From positions 1-64,000 of the forward strand of contig FIZI01000020.1 of assembly GCA_900016865.1 (NCBI GenBank): 64,000 bases of DNA. Reading direction: 5' to 3'. The DNA comes from an uncultured Clostridia bacterium (GTDB lineage Bacteria > Bacillota > DTU014). Positions 1 to 8,073 of the stretch are shown here, in pieces (the first letter of the stretch is position 1; every line of letters starts with the position of its first letter). The notes beneath the pieces were generated by a model that ran no database searches, had not been told where the DNA came from, and worked only from the letters and a program-made list of their open reading frames with translations. Made by a program: the position numbers and the translations under genes.

Positions 1-236
1 CTGCATCCCGCAATCAGGTCGATCTCGATGCCTGCTTGCTCCAGCGCAGTGAGCACACCTATGTGCGCAAGGCCTCGAGCAGCTCCCGAACTCAAGGCGA
101 TGCCAACCGACGGGCCGCGTCTTGCGGCCTGCTCACGGTGGCGTGCAACCCTCTCTCTGACATGAGCGAACTCAGAGCCTCTTGCGTTGGATAGGCTGAA
201 CACAAAACAGGCACCACCTTTGACGGCAAAGGCCAT
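1..236 (-). CDS. Patatin-like phospholipase family protein (C-terminus cut by window edge)
   Basis: The first 78 codons of a gene that runs off the left edge. About 45 residues in, it shows the patatin oxyanion-hole and nucleophile-approach signature (ALSSGAARGLAHIGVL, then a GIEIDLIAGC segment where the family has GxSxG), typical of RssA/YlbK-type serine acyl hydrolases that act on membrane lipids. The catalytic Ser would be the next residue and is just outside the window. The ATG follows the acylphosphatase TAG with no spacer and in the same frame, and no Shine-Dalgarno is visible. The true start could lie further inside, since the first 40 residues are not typical of the family. The family call is fairly secure; the substrate is unknown. 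Confidence 0.75.
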   Translation of the reverse strand, partial: MAFAVKGGACFVFSLSNARGSEFAHVRERVARHREQAARRGPSVGIALSSGAARGLAHIGVLTALEQAGIEIDLIAGC

Positions 237-527
237 CTAGAGTGTACGCCGTATCTCGAACCGGGAGTATGTATTGGTCAACGGTCTTGCAGAGGCGCAA
301 AAACTCTGCACACGGGCGGACATTGGACCCCGCCGCATGAGCGCCATAAACTCAACGACTGCCGAAGTCGGGCCTTGGGCATCTACCTCTACGTATCCGT
401 CACTCGTGTTGCGAACATATCCCTTGATACCTAGAGTATTCGCATGGTGGAGGGCGTAGTAGCGAAATCCGACTCCATGCACTTTGCCTCCGATCCGCAT
501 AAACCGCCTTGTCTCATCTTTGCTCAT
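237..527 (-). CDS. acyP: Acylphosphatase
   Basis: A 96-residue acylphosphatase (hydrolysis of carboxyl-phosphate bonds such as acetyl phosphate), the usual length for this cytosolic family. The phosphate-binding signature GGKVHGVGFRYYA carries the conserved Arg, and the second strand GIKGYVRN carries the catalytic Asn. A GTG start at 536 is open in frame, but AAAGGTG there is well placed as the ribosome binding site for the ATG at 527, so 527 is preferred. The gene follows tRNA-Pro and its terminator, so it needs a promoter in 528-590, which I could not identify. It ends in TAG directly against the patatin ATG in the same frame. Confidence 0.93.
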   Translation of the reverse strand: MSKDETRRFMRIGGKVHGVGFRYYALHHANTLGIKGYVRNTSDGYVEVDAQGPTSAVVEFMALMRRGPMSARVQSFCASARPLTNTYSRFEIRRTL

Positions 528-584
528 GGCAAGCACCTTTGAGACTACTCAGACTCTAACCTTATTATACCACCTGACTCATAT

Positions 585-612
585 AAAAGCAGACCCAGCC
601 TTAGGCTGGGTC
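585..612 (-). terminator. Terminator after tRNA-Pro
   Basis: A perfect 9-bp stem (GACCCAGCC/GGCTGGGTC) with a 3-base loop, followed on the minus strand by TGCTTTTAT. It starts only 8 bases after the tRNA CCA end, so it ends the tRNA transcript before acylphosphatase. Confidence 0.85.
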
Positions 613-619
613 CTCAAAG

Positions 620-697
620 TGGTCGGAGCGACTGGATTTGAACCAGCGACCTCTTGCACCCCAAGCAAGCGCTCTAGCCAAGCTGAGCTACGCCCCG
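620..697 (-). tRNA. tRNA-Pro (anticodon GGG)
   Basis: The minus strand folds as a full cloverleaf. The 7-bp acceptor is CGGGGCG/CGCTCCG with one G-T pair. The D arm is GCTC/GAGC. The anticodon stem CTTGC/GCAAG encloses the loop TTGGGGT, so the anticodon is GGG. The T arm contains TTCAAAT. The discriminator is A and CCA is encoded. The G-rich anticodon loop matches the bacterial Pro(GGG) pattern, which reads CCC/CCU codons. It is a single tRNA gene with its own promoter and terminator. Confidence 0.95.
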
Positions 698-721
698 AAA
701 GACACATTCCTTGCGTCAATC

Positions 722-750
722 AGTATAGCAGATCAGACCTAGATTGGCAA
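722..750 (-). promoter_or_regulatory. Sigma-A promoter of tRNA-Pro
   Basis: On the minus strand TTGCCA (745-750), a 17-base spacer and TATACT (722-727) form a near-consensus sigma-A promoter about 25 bases upstream of the tRNA 5' end. Its -35 and spacer overlap the last codons of thrB, so the tRNA has a promoter inside the preceding gene. Confidence 0.8.
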
Positions 751-1668
751 GTGTCCGACGCTTTCCAAAGCTCCTATATTTGTCGGCCTCGTGAAAATGA
801 CCCTGCACTGTAACCCTTGGCCCCTGAACGCCGCAACCATAGCCTCACCAATTCTAGTACCGTCCGAGTCCACATCTCTCGCACAAAACGCAATGACTGA
901 CGGCCCCGCTCCGCTTATCGCGGCCCCGACAGCACCCGACTCGATTGCTGCACTAACCGCTCGCTGTAGACCTGAGACCAGAGGCGCCCTATACGGCTGA
1001 TGAAGACGATCCTCCATCGCCGTTGCCAACAGATCATATCTTCGCTGCTGTAGCGCAGCGACGAGAAGAGCCGCGCGGCTTACGTTGAAGACGGCATCCT
1101 CATGGGCAACTACATCCGGCAGTACAGCGCGAGCCTCCCTTGTCGAAACCTTGTGTTCTGGAACTGCGAGGACCGCAAACAGGTCGTCCGGGGCATCCAC
1201 TCGGACAGATACGATCCTGTGCTGTTTGTCCTTGCACGATATGACGAATCCCCCAAAGAGTGCCGGAGCTACGTTATCAGGGTGGCCCTCCATCTGGGCA
1301 GCTAGATCGAGGAGGTCGCCAGAGCTCAAATCCACACCAAGTAAGGCGTTACCTGCGACAACACCTCCTACGATCGCTGCAGCGCTGCTTCCCATTCCCT
1401 TTGATAACGGGATCCTATTCGTGCAGTGGATCTTAAGGGGCGGGAGCGGAATCCCGGCGCAATCTGCAACCTTAGCTATTGCCCTGTACACAAGGTTTGT
1501 TGAATCATGAGACAACTCGTGCTTGCCTTCACCGTCGATTATGACTATGTCCCTGTCGTTCAGTGATACTACTACCTCGTTGTACAGCTCCAAAGCCATG
1601 CCTGCGCAGTCAAATGCTGAACCAAGATTTGCAGTCGTAGCAGGAGCCTTGACTCTAACTGCTTCCAC
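739..1668 (-). CDS. thrB: Homoserine kinase
   Basis: A 309-residue GHMP-family kinase that phosphorylates homoserine to O-phosphohomoserine in threonine synthesis. The N-terminal PATTANLGSAFDCAG segment and the ATP-binding loop PLSKGMGSSAAA are diagnostic, and the C-terminal AAISGAGPSVIAF glycine loop is present. The start is GTG at 1668, with GAGGTG six bases upstream. The longer in-frame ORF to 1725 would run into the UPF0210 gene. It sits 16 bases after UPF0210, which follows an ACT-domain gene, so the three are probably cotranscribed. ThrB next to an ACT protein suggests amino-acid-linked control, but no aspartate-pathway partners (hom, thrC) are in view. Confidence 0.93.
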   Translation of the reverse strand: MEAVRVKAPATTANLGSAFDCAGMALELYNEVVVSLNDRDIVIIDGEGKHELSHDSTNLVYRAIAKVADCAGIPLPPLKIHCTNRIPLSKGMGSSAAAIVGGVVAGNALLGVDLSSGDLLDLAAQMEGHPDNVAPALFGGFVISCKDKQHRIVSVRVDAPDDLFAVLAVPEHKVSTREARAVLPDVVAHEDAVFNVSRAALLVAALQQRRYDLLATAMEDRLHQPYRAPLVSGLQRAVSAAIESGAVGAAISGAGPSVIAFCARDVDSDGTRIGEAMVAAFRGQGLQCRVIFTRPTNIGALESVGHLPI

Positions 1669-1684
1669 GAACAACACCTCAAAT

Positions 1685-3046
1685 TCAATTGCGCACGCCC
1701 TGCAAAGGAGCAGGGATCCTGCCAACTCGAGTCACAAATCTGCTGCAACCAAAGGCACTTACGGGCATTATTGGTGCTCCTCCGAGCAACCCGCCGAACT
1801 CAACCAGATCTCCGGCTGACTTCCCGGGCACTGGGATCAACCTGACCGCCGTAGTCTTGTTGTTCACTACCCCAATGGCGATCTCATCTGCAATAATCCC
1901 GGCGATAGTTGTCTCAGGCGTATCCCCGGGCACTGCAACCATATCAATGCCTACAGAGCAGACAGAGGTCATAGCCTCAAGCTTCTCAATAGTAAGCGCT
2001 CCTGATTCTACTGCTTCGACCATCCCTGCGTCTTCACTGACAGGTATGAACGCGCCGCTCAGCCCGCCTACATAGGTCGTGGCCATGCATCCACCCTTCT
2101 TGACTGCGTCATTCAGGATTGCCAAGGCCGCGGTAGTACCAGGGGCACCGCACCTATCAACGCCCATCGCTTCGATGATGTCTGCGACGCTGTCGCCGAC
2201 TGCCGGGGTAGGTGCGAGCGATAGGTCAACTATGCCCATGTCAGCGCCCAGTCGCTCCGCTGCTGCTCTAGCGACCAACTCACCAACGCGGGTTATCTTG
2301 AACGCGGTGCGCTTTATTGCCTCAATCATCTCTGCAAACCCTGCATTGCCTAGTCCAGAGATCGCCCTCAATACTACTCCGGGTCCACTGACACCTACGT
2401 TGACTGTCAGGTCTCCCTGTCCGATCCCATGGAGTGCCCCGGCCATAAACGGGTTGTCTTCGGGGATATTCGCAAAGACAACTAGCTTGGCACACCCGAT
2501 CGCATTTTGGGCTGCTGTCGCTTCTGCGGTCTTCTTTATGATCACACCCATCAACCGCACCGCATCCATGTTGATGCCCTCACGGGTAGTCGCGACGTTG
2601 ACGGACGAGCAAACCCGTTCAGTGCTAGCCAAAGCGTCGGGAATAGAGTTGATCAATGCCCTGTCCGCAGGCGTAAATCCTTTCTGGACCATGGCGGAGA
2701 AGCCGCCGATGAAGTTGACACCTACAGCCTCGGCAGCCCTGTCCATGACCTGGGCTAATGGAGTGAGGTCCCTTGCTTCAGAAGGCTCTGCGACTAACGA
2801 GATCGGTGTGACTGAGATGCGCTTGTTGATAATCGGGATCCCGTAATCTCGCTCAATGCTGTCAGCTACCTCGATCAACCGACACGCGGCCCTGGTGATC
2901 TTATCGTAGATCCTCGTACACGTCTGCTCCAGAGACGGCCCTGCACATTCGCGCAACGAAATACCTAGGGTTATCGTCCGGATGTCAAGATTCTCAGTCT
3001 CGACCATCCGTATCGTCTCTAGGACTTCTCTTGACGAAATATCCAT
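1685..3046 (-). CDS. UPF0210 (PFL/DUF711 family) protein
   Basis: A 453-residue protein of the UPF0210 family, typical in length. Its N-terminal [20 protein letters not shown] and several glycine-rich loops (for example [13 protein letters not shown]) match the family. It is structurally related to the pyruvate formate-lyase fold, but no reaction is established. A TTG at 3067 is open in frame, but GAGGAGG lies nine bases before the ATG at 3046, which also gives the normal family N-terminus. It is paired with the ACT-domain UPF0237 gene upstream, a conserved two-gene unit in Firmicutes that suggests ligand-controlled activity or a complex. The family call is secure; the function is unknown. 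Confidence 0.9.
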   Translation of the reverse strand: MDISSREVLETIRMVETENLDIRTITLGISLRECAGPSLEQTCTRIYDKITRAACRLIEVADSIERDYGIPIINKRISVTPISLVAEPSEARDLTPLAQVMDRAAEAVGVNFIGGFSAMVQKGFTPADRALINSIPDALASTERVCSSVNVATTREGINMDAVRLMGVIIKKTAEATAAQNAIGCAKLVVFANIPEDNPFMAGALHGIGQGDLTVNVGVSGPGVVLRAISGLGNAGFAEMIEAIKRTAFKITRVGELVARAAAERLGADMGIVDLSLAPTPAVGDSVADIIEAMGVDRCGAPGTTAALAILNDAVKKGGCMATTYVGGLSGAFIPVSEDAGMVEAVESGALTIEKLEAMTSVCSVGIDMVAVPGDTPETTIAGIIADEIAIGVVNNKTTAVRLIPVPGKSAGDLVEFGGLLGGAPIMPVSAFGCSRFVTRVGRIPAPLQGVRN

Positions 3047-3068
3047 GAAAAGTGCCTCCTCGCTCAAC

Positions 3069-3404
3069 CTAGACTCTGTGCATGAACCTGAAGACGTCCT
3101 CTCGTTGCAACAGTATCCTCAGGCCCATCTCCTCTGCAACTTCGTCCAACTTAGATTTGAGCAAAGAGACCTCTACCTTACATTTCGAAAGACTTACGAG
3201 CATGTTCATAGCGAAAAACTCATCAAAGAGAGTTTGGCTGATGTCGAGTATATTGACTCCACAGTCTGCAAGTACAGAAGCGACCTTTGCTACGATGCCA
3301 ATTTGATCAATGCCTAGGACCGTCACTATCGCTCTATCGCCCTTAGACTGAAGCCTGCTCGAATCATCAGCAATCATTGAAATGTCAAACTTAGAACAAG
3401 TCAA
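3069..3404 (-). CDS. ACT-domain protein, UPF0237 family
   Basis: A single ACT domain, the small-molecule-binding fold common in amino-acid-regulated proteins. The core reads [20 protein letters not shown], then [19 protein letters not shown], the UPF0237 pattern. The family is about 90 residues; the ORF from TTG 3404 adds about 22 residues before the core. A GGGGGGAG lies 11 bases before that TTG, and an ATG at 3377 has no clear ribosome site, so the exact start is open. Its stop is 22 bases before the UPF0210 ATG. It is likely the regulatory partner of UPF0210; its ligand is unknown. Confidence 0.85.
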   Translation of the reverse strand: MTCSKFDISMIADDSSRLQSKGDRAIVTVLGIDQIGIVAKVASVLADCGVNILDISQTLFDEFFAMNMLVSLSKCKVEVSLLKSKLDEVAEEMGLRILLQREDVFRFMHRV

Positions 3405-3493
3405 TCACAGCTCCCCCCAATCGGAGGCCGATTACGGCCGCTTGATTTCTTGGGTATTCCACAGAGGTGCTACGGCCCCTTCTATTTACACAG

Positions 3494-3521
3494 AAAAACG
3501 TAGCCTGTGTCAAGCTACGTT
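3494..3521 (-). terminator. Terminator after HU gene
   Basis: An 8-bp perfect stem AACGTAGC/GCTACGTT around a 9-base loop, followed on the minus strand by TTTC, giving a U-rich tail. It lies 62 bases beyond the HU stop. It separates hup from the ACT-UPF0210-thrB unit. Confidence 0.8.
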
Positions 3522-3582
3522 CTCAATCAGTATATACGGCAGTCACATCGGTTGACGTAGGGGCGTTGTCACCCGGCTGCTG

Positions 3583-3858
3583 TCATACCTGGACGGCCTC
3601 TTTGAGAGCCTTCCCCGGCTTAAACGCAGGTACCATTCTCGCGGCAATAGTGATGTCTTCACCGGTTTGTGGGTTTCGCCCAATCCTGGCCGCTCTCTCT
3701 CTAACCTCGAATGTTCCAAAGCCCAACAACTGCACTTTGTCGCCGGAGGCTAGCGCTTGAGATATGCACTCCAGCACAGCTTCAACAGCGCTTCCTGCGT
3801 CTTTCTTGCTCAACCCGCTCTTTTCGGCGACGGCGGCTATCAACTCAGCCTTGGTCAT
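3583..3858 (-). CDS. hup: HU family DNA-binding protein
   Basis: A 91-residue histone-like HU protein, the standard length, which binds and bends DNA as a homodimer on the nucleoid. It has the family start [20 protein letters not shown], the [13 protein letters not shown] strand and the [13 protein letters not shown] arm with the conserved Arg-Asn-Pro intercalating tip. The ATG has GGGAGGTGG upstream. It is a single-gene unit ending at the hairpin at 3494-3521. It sits just downstream of spoIVA in transcription order, a common position for hup in spore formers. Confidence 0.97.
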   Translation of the reverse strand: MTKAELIAAVAEKSGLSKKDAGSAVEAVLECISQALASGDKVQLLGFGTFEVRERAARIGRNPQTGEDITIAARMVPAFKPGKALKEAVQV

Positions 3859-3949
3859 GCCGTTCCACCTCCCGTCAGGACTAGCATAACCAGCCGAGTG
3901 TATCTTTATTTGATGCAGTAATGGCGACCAGGATTCCAGTCAGGTTTGA

Positions 3950-5428
3950 CTACAGTATGATACAGATCAACCCGCCGCTTCCTTCGTTCACAATGCGCTG
4001 AAGCGCCTCCTGGAGTTTGCGCTGAGCGTCTTCGGGCATTCTAACGAGCTTGCTCGCGAGACCCTCTTTTATCAGCTGATGGAGTGGGGTTCCAAGGAAG
4101 TCCTTTTCCCACACAGCAGTGGGATCGCTCTCAAACTCGTCAGTCAGCTTGCGAACAAGCTCTTCTCCCTGTTTCTCTGTGCCGACTACGGGTGACACCT
4201 CAGTCTCTACGTCCACCCTGATCATGTGAATAGAAGGGGCCTTTGCCTTGAGACGCACTCCAAACCTGTTGCCATGACGAATCAGGTCCGGCTCGAAGAA
4301 CGAGATCTCTTCAAGTATAGGTGTAACTATGCCGTATCCACTCTGGCGGACATCAGTCAGGGCGGCCGCGACCTTATCATACTCCCTCTTGGCGAGGCTG
4401 AGCTGTTGAACCAGAGAAATGACGTGATGCTCGCCCTCTATCGGCAGTCCGGAGATATCAGACAAGACGCGATAGTACAGCTCCTCGGGTGCGGTTAGGC
4501 TAATAGTCGCTGCCCCGTCTCCAAGATTGACTTCATCGACCCTGTAGGACCGAATGTAGTCGTGTTCGCCAAAAGCAGCCGCAGCACTGCTGACATCCCT
4601 TACGATATGTATCCTGTCAACAACGTCCTCTATTGCAGCCCGGTAGCTCTGCTTGAGCTGGTGATCCTCACTAAGCTCCGCAATCCATCTGGGAATCCTT
4701 ATATTTACCTCTCTCACCGGGAATTCATAGAGCACGCTCTTAAAGAGCCCTATAGCTTCTTCCTCTGACATGTTCATGCAGTCAAGAGGCACTACCGGCG
4801 TTCCGTACGTCTCTGACAGCTGCTCTGCAAGTTCCCGACAAACTGACCCCTCTGGCCGAGTCGAATTGAGTACAACGACAAAAGGCTTTCCAATCGCTTT
4901 GAGCTCATCTATAACCCGCCGCTCAGCGTCAACATATGCTCTTCTTGGTATCTCCGTAATGCTGCCGTCCGTAGTTACAACGATCCCTATAGTCGAGTGG
5001 TCCTCAATCACCTTTTGTGTTCCGATTTCTGCTGCCCTTTGAAACGGAATCGGCTCGTCAAACCAGGGGGTAACGACCATTCGAGGACCTTCGTCAAGGA
5101 GGTATCCAATCGCCCCCTCGACTGTGTAGCCGACGCAGTCGACCAACCTCACGCTTGCAGCGGTGGCCTCATCGAGAGCTATTGTCACTGCCTCACTTGG
5201 CACGAACTTTGGCTCTGTGGTCTGGATCTGACGTCCAGCCCCGCTCTGAGGCAGTTCGTCTCTAGATCTCTCTCTGTCGTAAGGGTCGGTAATCCTGGGG
5301 AGAACGAGAAGATCCATAAACCTCTTGATAAATGTGGACTTCCCGGTCCTGACTGGTCCGACCACGCCCAAGTATATTTCGCCGTCTGTTCGCTTGGCGA
5401 TGTCTTCGAAGATATCAAAAGTCTGCAT
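3950..5428 (-). CDS. spoIVA: Stage IV sporulation protein A (spore coat basement ATPase)
   Basis: A 492-residue SpoIVA, the full family length. In the mother cell this ATPase polymerises on the forespore surface as the base layer of the coat and is needed for cortex formation. The Walker A motif GPVRTGKS with Lys30 is near the N-terminus. The sequence ends GGLICIIL, the hydrophobic tail typical of SpoIVA. The ATG at 5428 is preceded by TAGGGGGTAGG. A sigma-E-like promoter is visible at 5491-5521, fitting mother-cell expression. It is the strongest single marker, with the spoIIIA operon, that this organism forms endospores. Confidence 0.98.
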   Translation of the reverse strand: MQTFDIFEDIAKRTDGEIYLGVVGPVRTGKSTFIKRFMDLLVLPRITDPYDRERSRDELPQSGAGRQIQTTEPKFVPSEAVTIALDEATAASVRLVDCVGYTVEGAIGYLLDEGPRMVVTPWFDEPIPFQRAAEIGTQKVIEDHSTIGIVVTTDGSITEIPRRAYVDAERRVIDELKAIGKPFVVVLNSTRPEGSVCRELAEQLSETYGTPVVPLDCMNMSEEEAIGLFKSVLYEFPVREVNIRIPRWIAELSEDHQLKQSYRAAIEDVVDRIHIVRDVSSAAAAFGEHDYIRSYRVDEVNLGDGAATISLTAPEELYYRVLSDISGLPIEGEHHVISLVQQLSLAKREYDKVAAALTDVRQSGYGIVTPILEEISFFEPDLIRHGNRFGVRLKAKAPSIHMIRVDVETEVSPVVGTEKQGEELVRKLTDEFESDPTAVWEKDFLGTPLHQLIKEGLASKLVRMPEDAQRKLQEALQRIVNEGSGGLICIIL

Positions 5429-5490
5429 ATGATCCTACCCCCTACCGTACACACGTTTGCCAACGAGAAGTAGCCGACCGCCTGCTAGTA

Positions 5491-5521
5491 GATGTATATG
5501 AACAGACCGACGAAATATGAC
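5491..5521 (-). promoter_or_regulatory. Putative sigma-E promoter of spoIVA
   Basis: On the minus strand GTCATATT (-35) is followed 13 bases later by CATATACAT (-10), close to the sigma-E pattern (ATA, spacer, CATACAnT). It lies about 63 bases upstream of the spoIVA ATG. SpoIVA is a known sigma-E regulon member in Bacillus subtilis; the match here is by eye. Confidence 0.55.
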
Positions 5522-5580
5522 CCAAGCAGAAAAAAAGTCCTAGGACGGCTCAAGCACGGACAGGAGGCAGTGACTGTCTA

Positions 5581-6426
5581 TCACATGTCATCCAGCGACA
5601 ACAAGAACAGGTGAAAAAGCGATTGCAGATCGAAGAGATTGTGGTCAATCACGGGCTGGAGGTAGCCCATGTCGCCCGTCTCCAGATAGCGGCTGAAAGC
5701 GAGAGGCACTCCACCGGCTGGTATGTCTTCGCCACGAGTTGATCCAAGAATGTGCTGCTCGATAGTGGTGAGCCGGCAATCGGGAAGCTCTTCTCCGTAG
5801 TGCTTTCTCACGTGATGCAGCAGGTCGATATTGACCTGATTCAGTGTTCGGCCTACACCAAGAGAGTCCGCTCTGTAGTTCAGATAAGGCACGTCAAACG
5901 CCTTTCCGTTGTAGGTGACCACCACGGAAAAGCTCGAGAGGTCTGACATCGCCTCTTTTAGCATTGCGGCCTCGAGATGGTAGTCTGTAGCGAGGTATTG
6001 TCTGGTCTTGTACCCGTCTTCAGACAAAGAGAGGACTCCTACCAGGATAATGGGGAAGTTGAACCTTAGGCCGAGCGTCTCGATGTCCAGGACCGCGATG
6101 TCGCTGAACGAAAAGAAGCTCAAGAGCTCAGAATACGAAGCCCCGCTTAGGGCGAGGGTAGCGTAGTCGCGCTCCTCTATCGCCCTTACAACTTCTGCGG
6201 CGCGTTGGCTCCAGGTCGGATGCTCCGTCAACTTGACTAGGTCAGTAAACCCTCGTTCCTTTAGCCTGGACTGTCTGTACAGGCCTATCCCTCTAGTCAG
6301 GGTTAGGTTTTGGAGAATATCTTGCTTCCGAGGCTCTGCTATGGGACTGTCCAGGGGAAATGAACGGACTACTCGGTAGCATCCGTCAAAGCCGCCACAC
6401 TCATTTTGCTGTGTTGCCGAACCCAT
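5581..6426 (-). CDS. YprB-like ribonuclease H-fold (DEDD) exonuclease
   Basis: A 281-residue predicted nuclease. Residues about 40-70 (TRGIGLYRQSRLKERGF) resemble a helix-hairpin-helix nucleic-acid contact. The C-terminal two thirds carry the DEDD exonuclease pattern: Asp/Glu in AVLDIETLGL, Asp in VVVTYNGKAFDVPYLNYR, and the last acidic site in DHNLFDLQSL. This is the RNase_H_2/YprB architecture of Firmicutes; the substrate is not established. The start at 6426 gives a long, poorly conserved first 35 residues, so a later start is possible. It stands 18 bases after the secreted protein gene and is probably cotranscribed with it. Confidence 0.8.
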   Translation of the reverse strand: MGSATQQNECGGFDGCYRVVRSFPLDSPIAEPRKQDILQNLTLTRGIGLYRQSRLKERGFTDLVKLTEHPTWSQRAAEVVRAIEERDYATLALSGASYSELLSFFSFSDIAVLDIETLGLRFNFPIILVGVLSLSEDGYKTRQYLATDYHLEAAMLKEAMSDLSSFSVVVTYNGKAFDVPYLNYRADSLGVGRTLNQVNIDLLHHVRKHYGEELPDCRLTTIEQHILGSTRGEDIPAGGVPLAFSRYLETGDMGYLQPVIDHNLFDLQSLFHLFLLSLDDM

Positions 6427-6443
6427 GCTGATACGATGCTCCC

Positions 6444-7904
6444 CTAGCGCTCATCGATTCGAGCTTTGTAAAAGAGGGCTCGTGAAGAATCTGCGGGGAC
6501 CTCAACCGTAAACGTCGCGTACTCGCGCCTGGATAGGTCGCGGGAATGAGATATTGGCTTGGCATCGACAGTCGCACTGATCACAATCCAACTGCCGGTG
6601 CCCATGTATTCGTAGATAGTCACAACTACAGGCTCAGGCGAGTCATTGTCTATGTTGATCATATAAGACACGTCCCGAATACTGCCGGAGCCGGTGACCT
6701 CGTCTCCGGTCTTAACACGCTGGACCGTGACATCGGGTTGATCCAGGGTTCGGACAGTAAACCATGAGTACTCCTTGGGCTTGTGAATCTTGCCCTGAGC
6801 ACACAGAGAGACAAAACCGTCGAGGTCCAAGGAGTATATGGTGGCGGGCGAAAATGGAATGAGCAGTCCCCGGTCCTGCAGTCCTTCCACCTTTATGAGC
6901 TCGGTAACCTCGTACAACCCTGAATCAGGATTGACTTCAGCCGTAACAATGGTCCGAGCGGGGCTTAAGGCATAGTCGTTGCTGAGGAACAACCGCTTCT
7001 CGCCTGAAGGCAGTGTGACAGACGACGGTATCGAATGCCCAAAGCCCAGTTCTGCCAGGCTGAAACTAAACATCGCGTTCTCAAAACGCTTCCCGGAATC
7101 ATTTGTTACAGTGAGCCACTCTGACAGGAGCAACGACTCAGAATCGCTGTCAAAAAAACCTGTATAGCTCAAGGACGCGTAGAGGTCATCCGTTACGTAG
7201 TTGACCTCTAGGCTCGCACCGAGCACGTTGTCCATAGCTATGACTTCGACGTACAGTGTTGCGGAATCGTCTGCGTGAACTAGTCGATAACCACTGATCT
7301 CGACTTCAGCAGGTGCGTTCCAGACCGAGAGAAAGATACTGTTTTCTACAATCGACGTAGGCATGTTGGCAAGTTCCAGAGTGCTTCTGCCCGCGCACAA
7401 GTCAAGGCTACGGATCTCCCTGACAGAGGCTCTCCCTTCAGACATCACTCTGACATAGATGGCTTCTTCTGCAATCGAAACCTCCCTCGGTGATTGGAAA
7501 AAACCATCAAACTGGTCGTCGCACGAGTCAGCAAAGGAACTGACGGTGTCGTCCAACTCCAGATCAACCGGAACGGGTGATTCGGTTAGGTACTCAGTCG
7601 CTGGATCCGGAGCGCCATAGGTCTCGCTATCACCATCAGCAATCGGTCCCAGTTGAAATTCGGACTCGAACTCGGACATCAATCCAAAGACAGGGTTGAC
7701 GCCGCTATCCCCTGGTGACTCAGACACGGCAGGCGGCTGAATCCCATCATCGAGCACGTGATCTATCAGCGCACTGTTCTGTCCGAAATCTATCAGATAG
7801 TCAAGCGCATCGAGCAATTCGATGTCCGGGTAGTGTGCAAAAGACTGGAAACTAGAAAGAGAAAGAAAGGCTGCAATCAGTACAGCGAGGATTGCCCTTC
7901 GCAT
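6444..7904 (-). CDS. Secreted protein, DUF4139-like
   Basis: A 486-residue exported protein. Residues 1-23 are a clear signal peptide (MRRAILAVLIAAFLSLSSF, cleavage likely after SFA). Residues about 25-140 are acidic and low in complexity. From about 140 it is predicted to be all beta. The C-terminal segment (NIDNDSPEPVVVTIYEYMGTG, then SWIVISATVDAK, then a VPADSSRALFYKARI strand) resembles the end of DUF4139 proteins, extracellular beta-sandwich proteins of unknown role. GAAGGGAGC precedes the ATG. There are no cell-wall anchor motifs or extra membrane helices, so it should be released or loosely bound. The family match is by eye only. Confidence 0.6.
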   Translation of the reverse strand: MRRAILAVLIAAFLSLSSFQSFAHYPDIELLDALDYLIDFGQNSALIDHVLDDGIQPPAVSESPGDSGVNPVFGLMSEFESEFQLGPIADGDSETYGAPDPATEYLTESPVPVDLELDDTVSSFADSCDDQFDGFFQSPREVSIAEEAIYVRVMSEGRASVREIRSLDLCAGRSTLELANMPTSIVENSIFLSVWNAPAEVEISGYRLVHADDSATLYVEVIAMDNVLGASLEVNYVTDDLYASLSYTGFFDSDSESLLLSEWLTVTNDSGKRFENAMFSFSLAELGFGHSIPSSVTLPSGEKRLFLSNDYALSPARTIVTAEVNPDSGLYEVTELIKVEGLQDRGLLIPFSPATIYSLDLDGFVSLCAQGKIHKPKEYSWFTVRTLDQPDVTVQRVKTGDEVTGSGSIRDVSYMINIDNDSPEPVVVTIYEYMGTGSWIVISATVDAKPISHSRDLSRREYATFTVEVPADSSRALFYKARIDER

Positions 7905-8025
7905 TTTGTGTGCTCCCTTCGAAGATATGCCTGAACGGCCAGAGCCACAAAACCCTGACCTTCTTCGCCCAGTACAAAGGTGAGAAACTAATCACCCCGC
8001 CTCGCTCAGCAGCTGCTCAGTAGCT

Positions 8026-8053
8026 AGCGAGCGTGATCAGTGTCACGCTCGCT
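8026..8053 (-). repeat. 11-bp perfect inverted repeat after speD
   Basis: AGCGAGCGTGA and TCACGCTCGCT form a perfect stem around a 6-base loop, about 20 bases beyond the speD stop. Neither side has a U-run, so it is either a weak terminator or an RNA-stabilising 3' hairpin of the speD transcript. Confidence 0.6.
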
Positions 8054-8073
8054 GAGCTGTTGGATTCGATATG

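Noticed and set aside
484-813. A plus-strand ORF spanning the tRNA-Pro gene
   Set aside because: It contains the antisense of the tRNA and its terminator and has no coding evidence.
2079-2846. A 255-codon plus-strand ORF opposite the UPF0210 gene
   Set aside because: It is a shadow of a real minus-strand gene, with Ser/Pro/Thr-rich low-complexity translation, no ribosome site and no family motif.
5530-5546. GTCCTAGGAC followed by seven T on the minus strand as a terminator after the YprB-like gene
   Set aside because: The palindrome can form only a 3-bp stem with a 4-base loop, too weak for a terminator despite the T-run.
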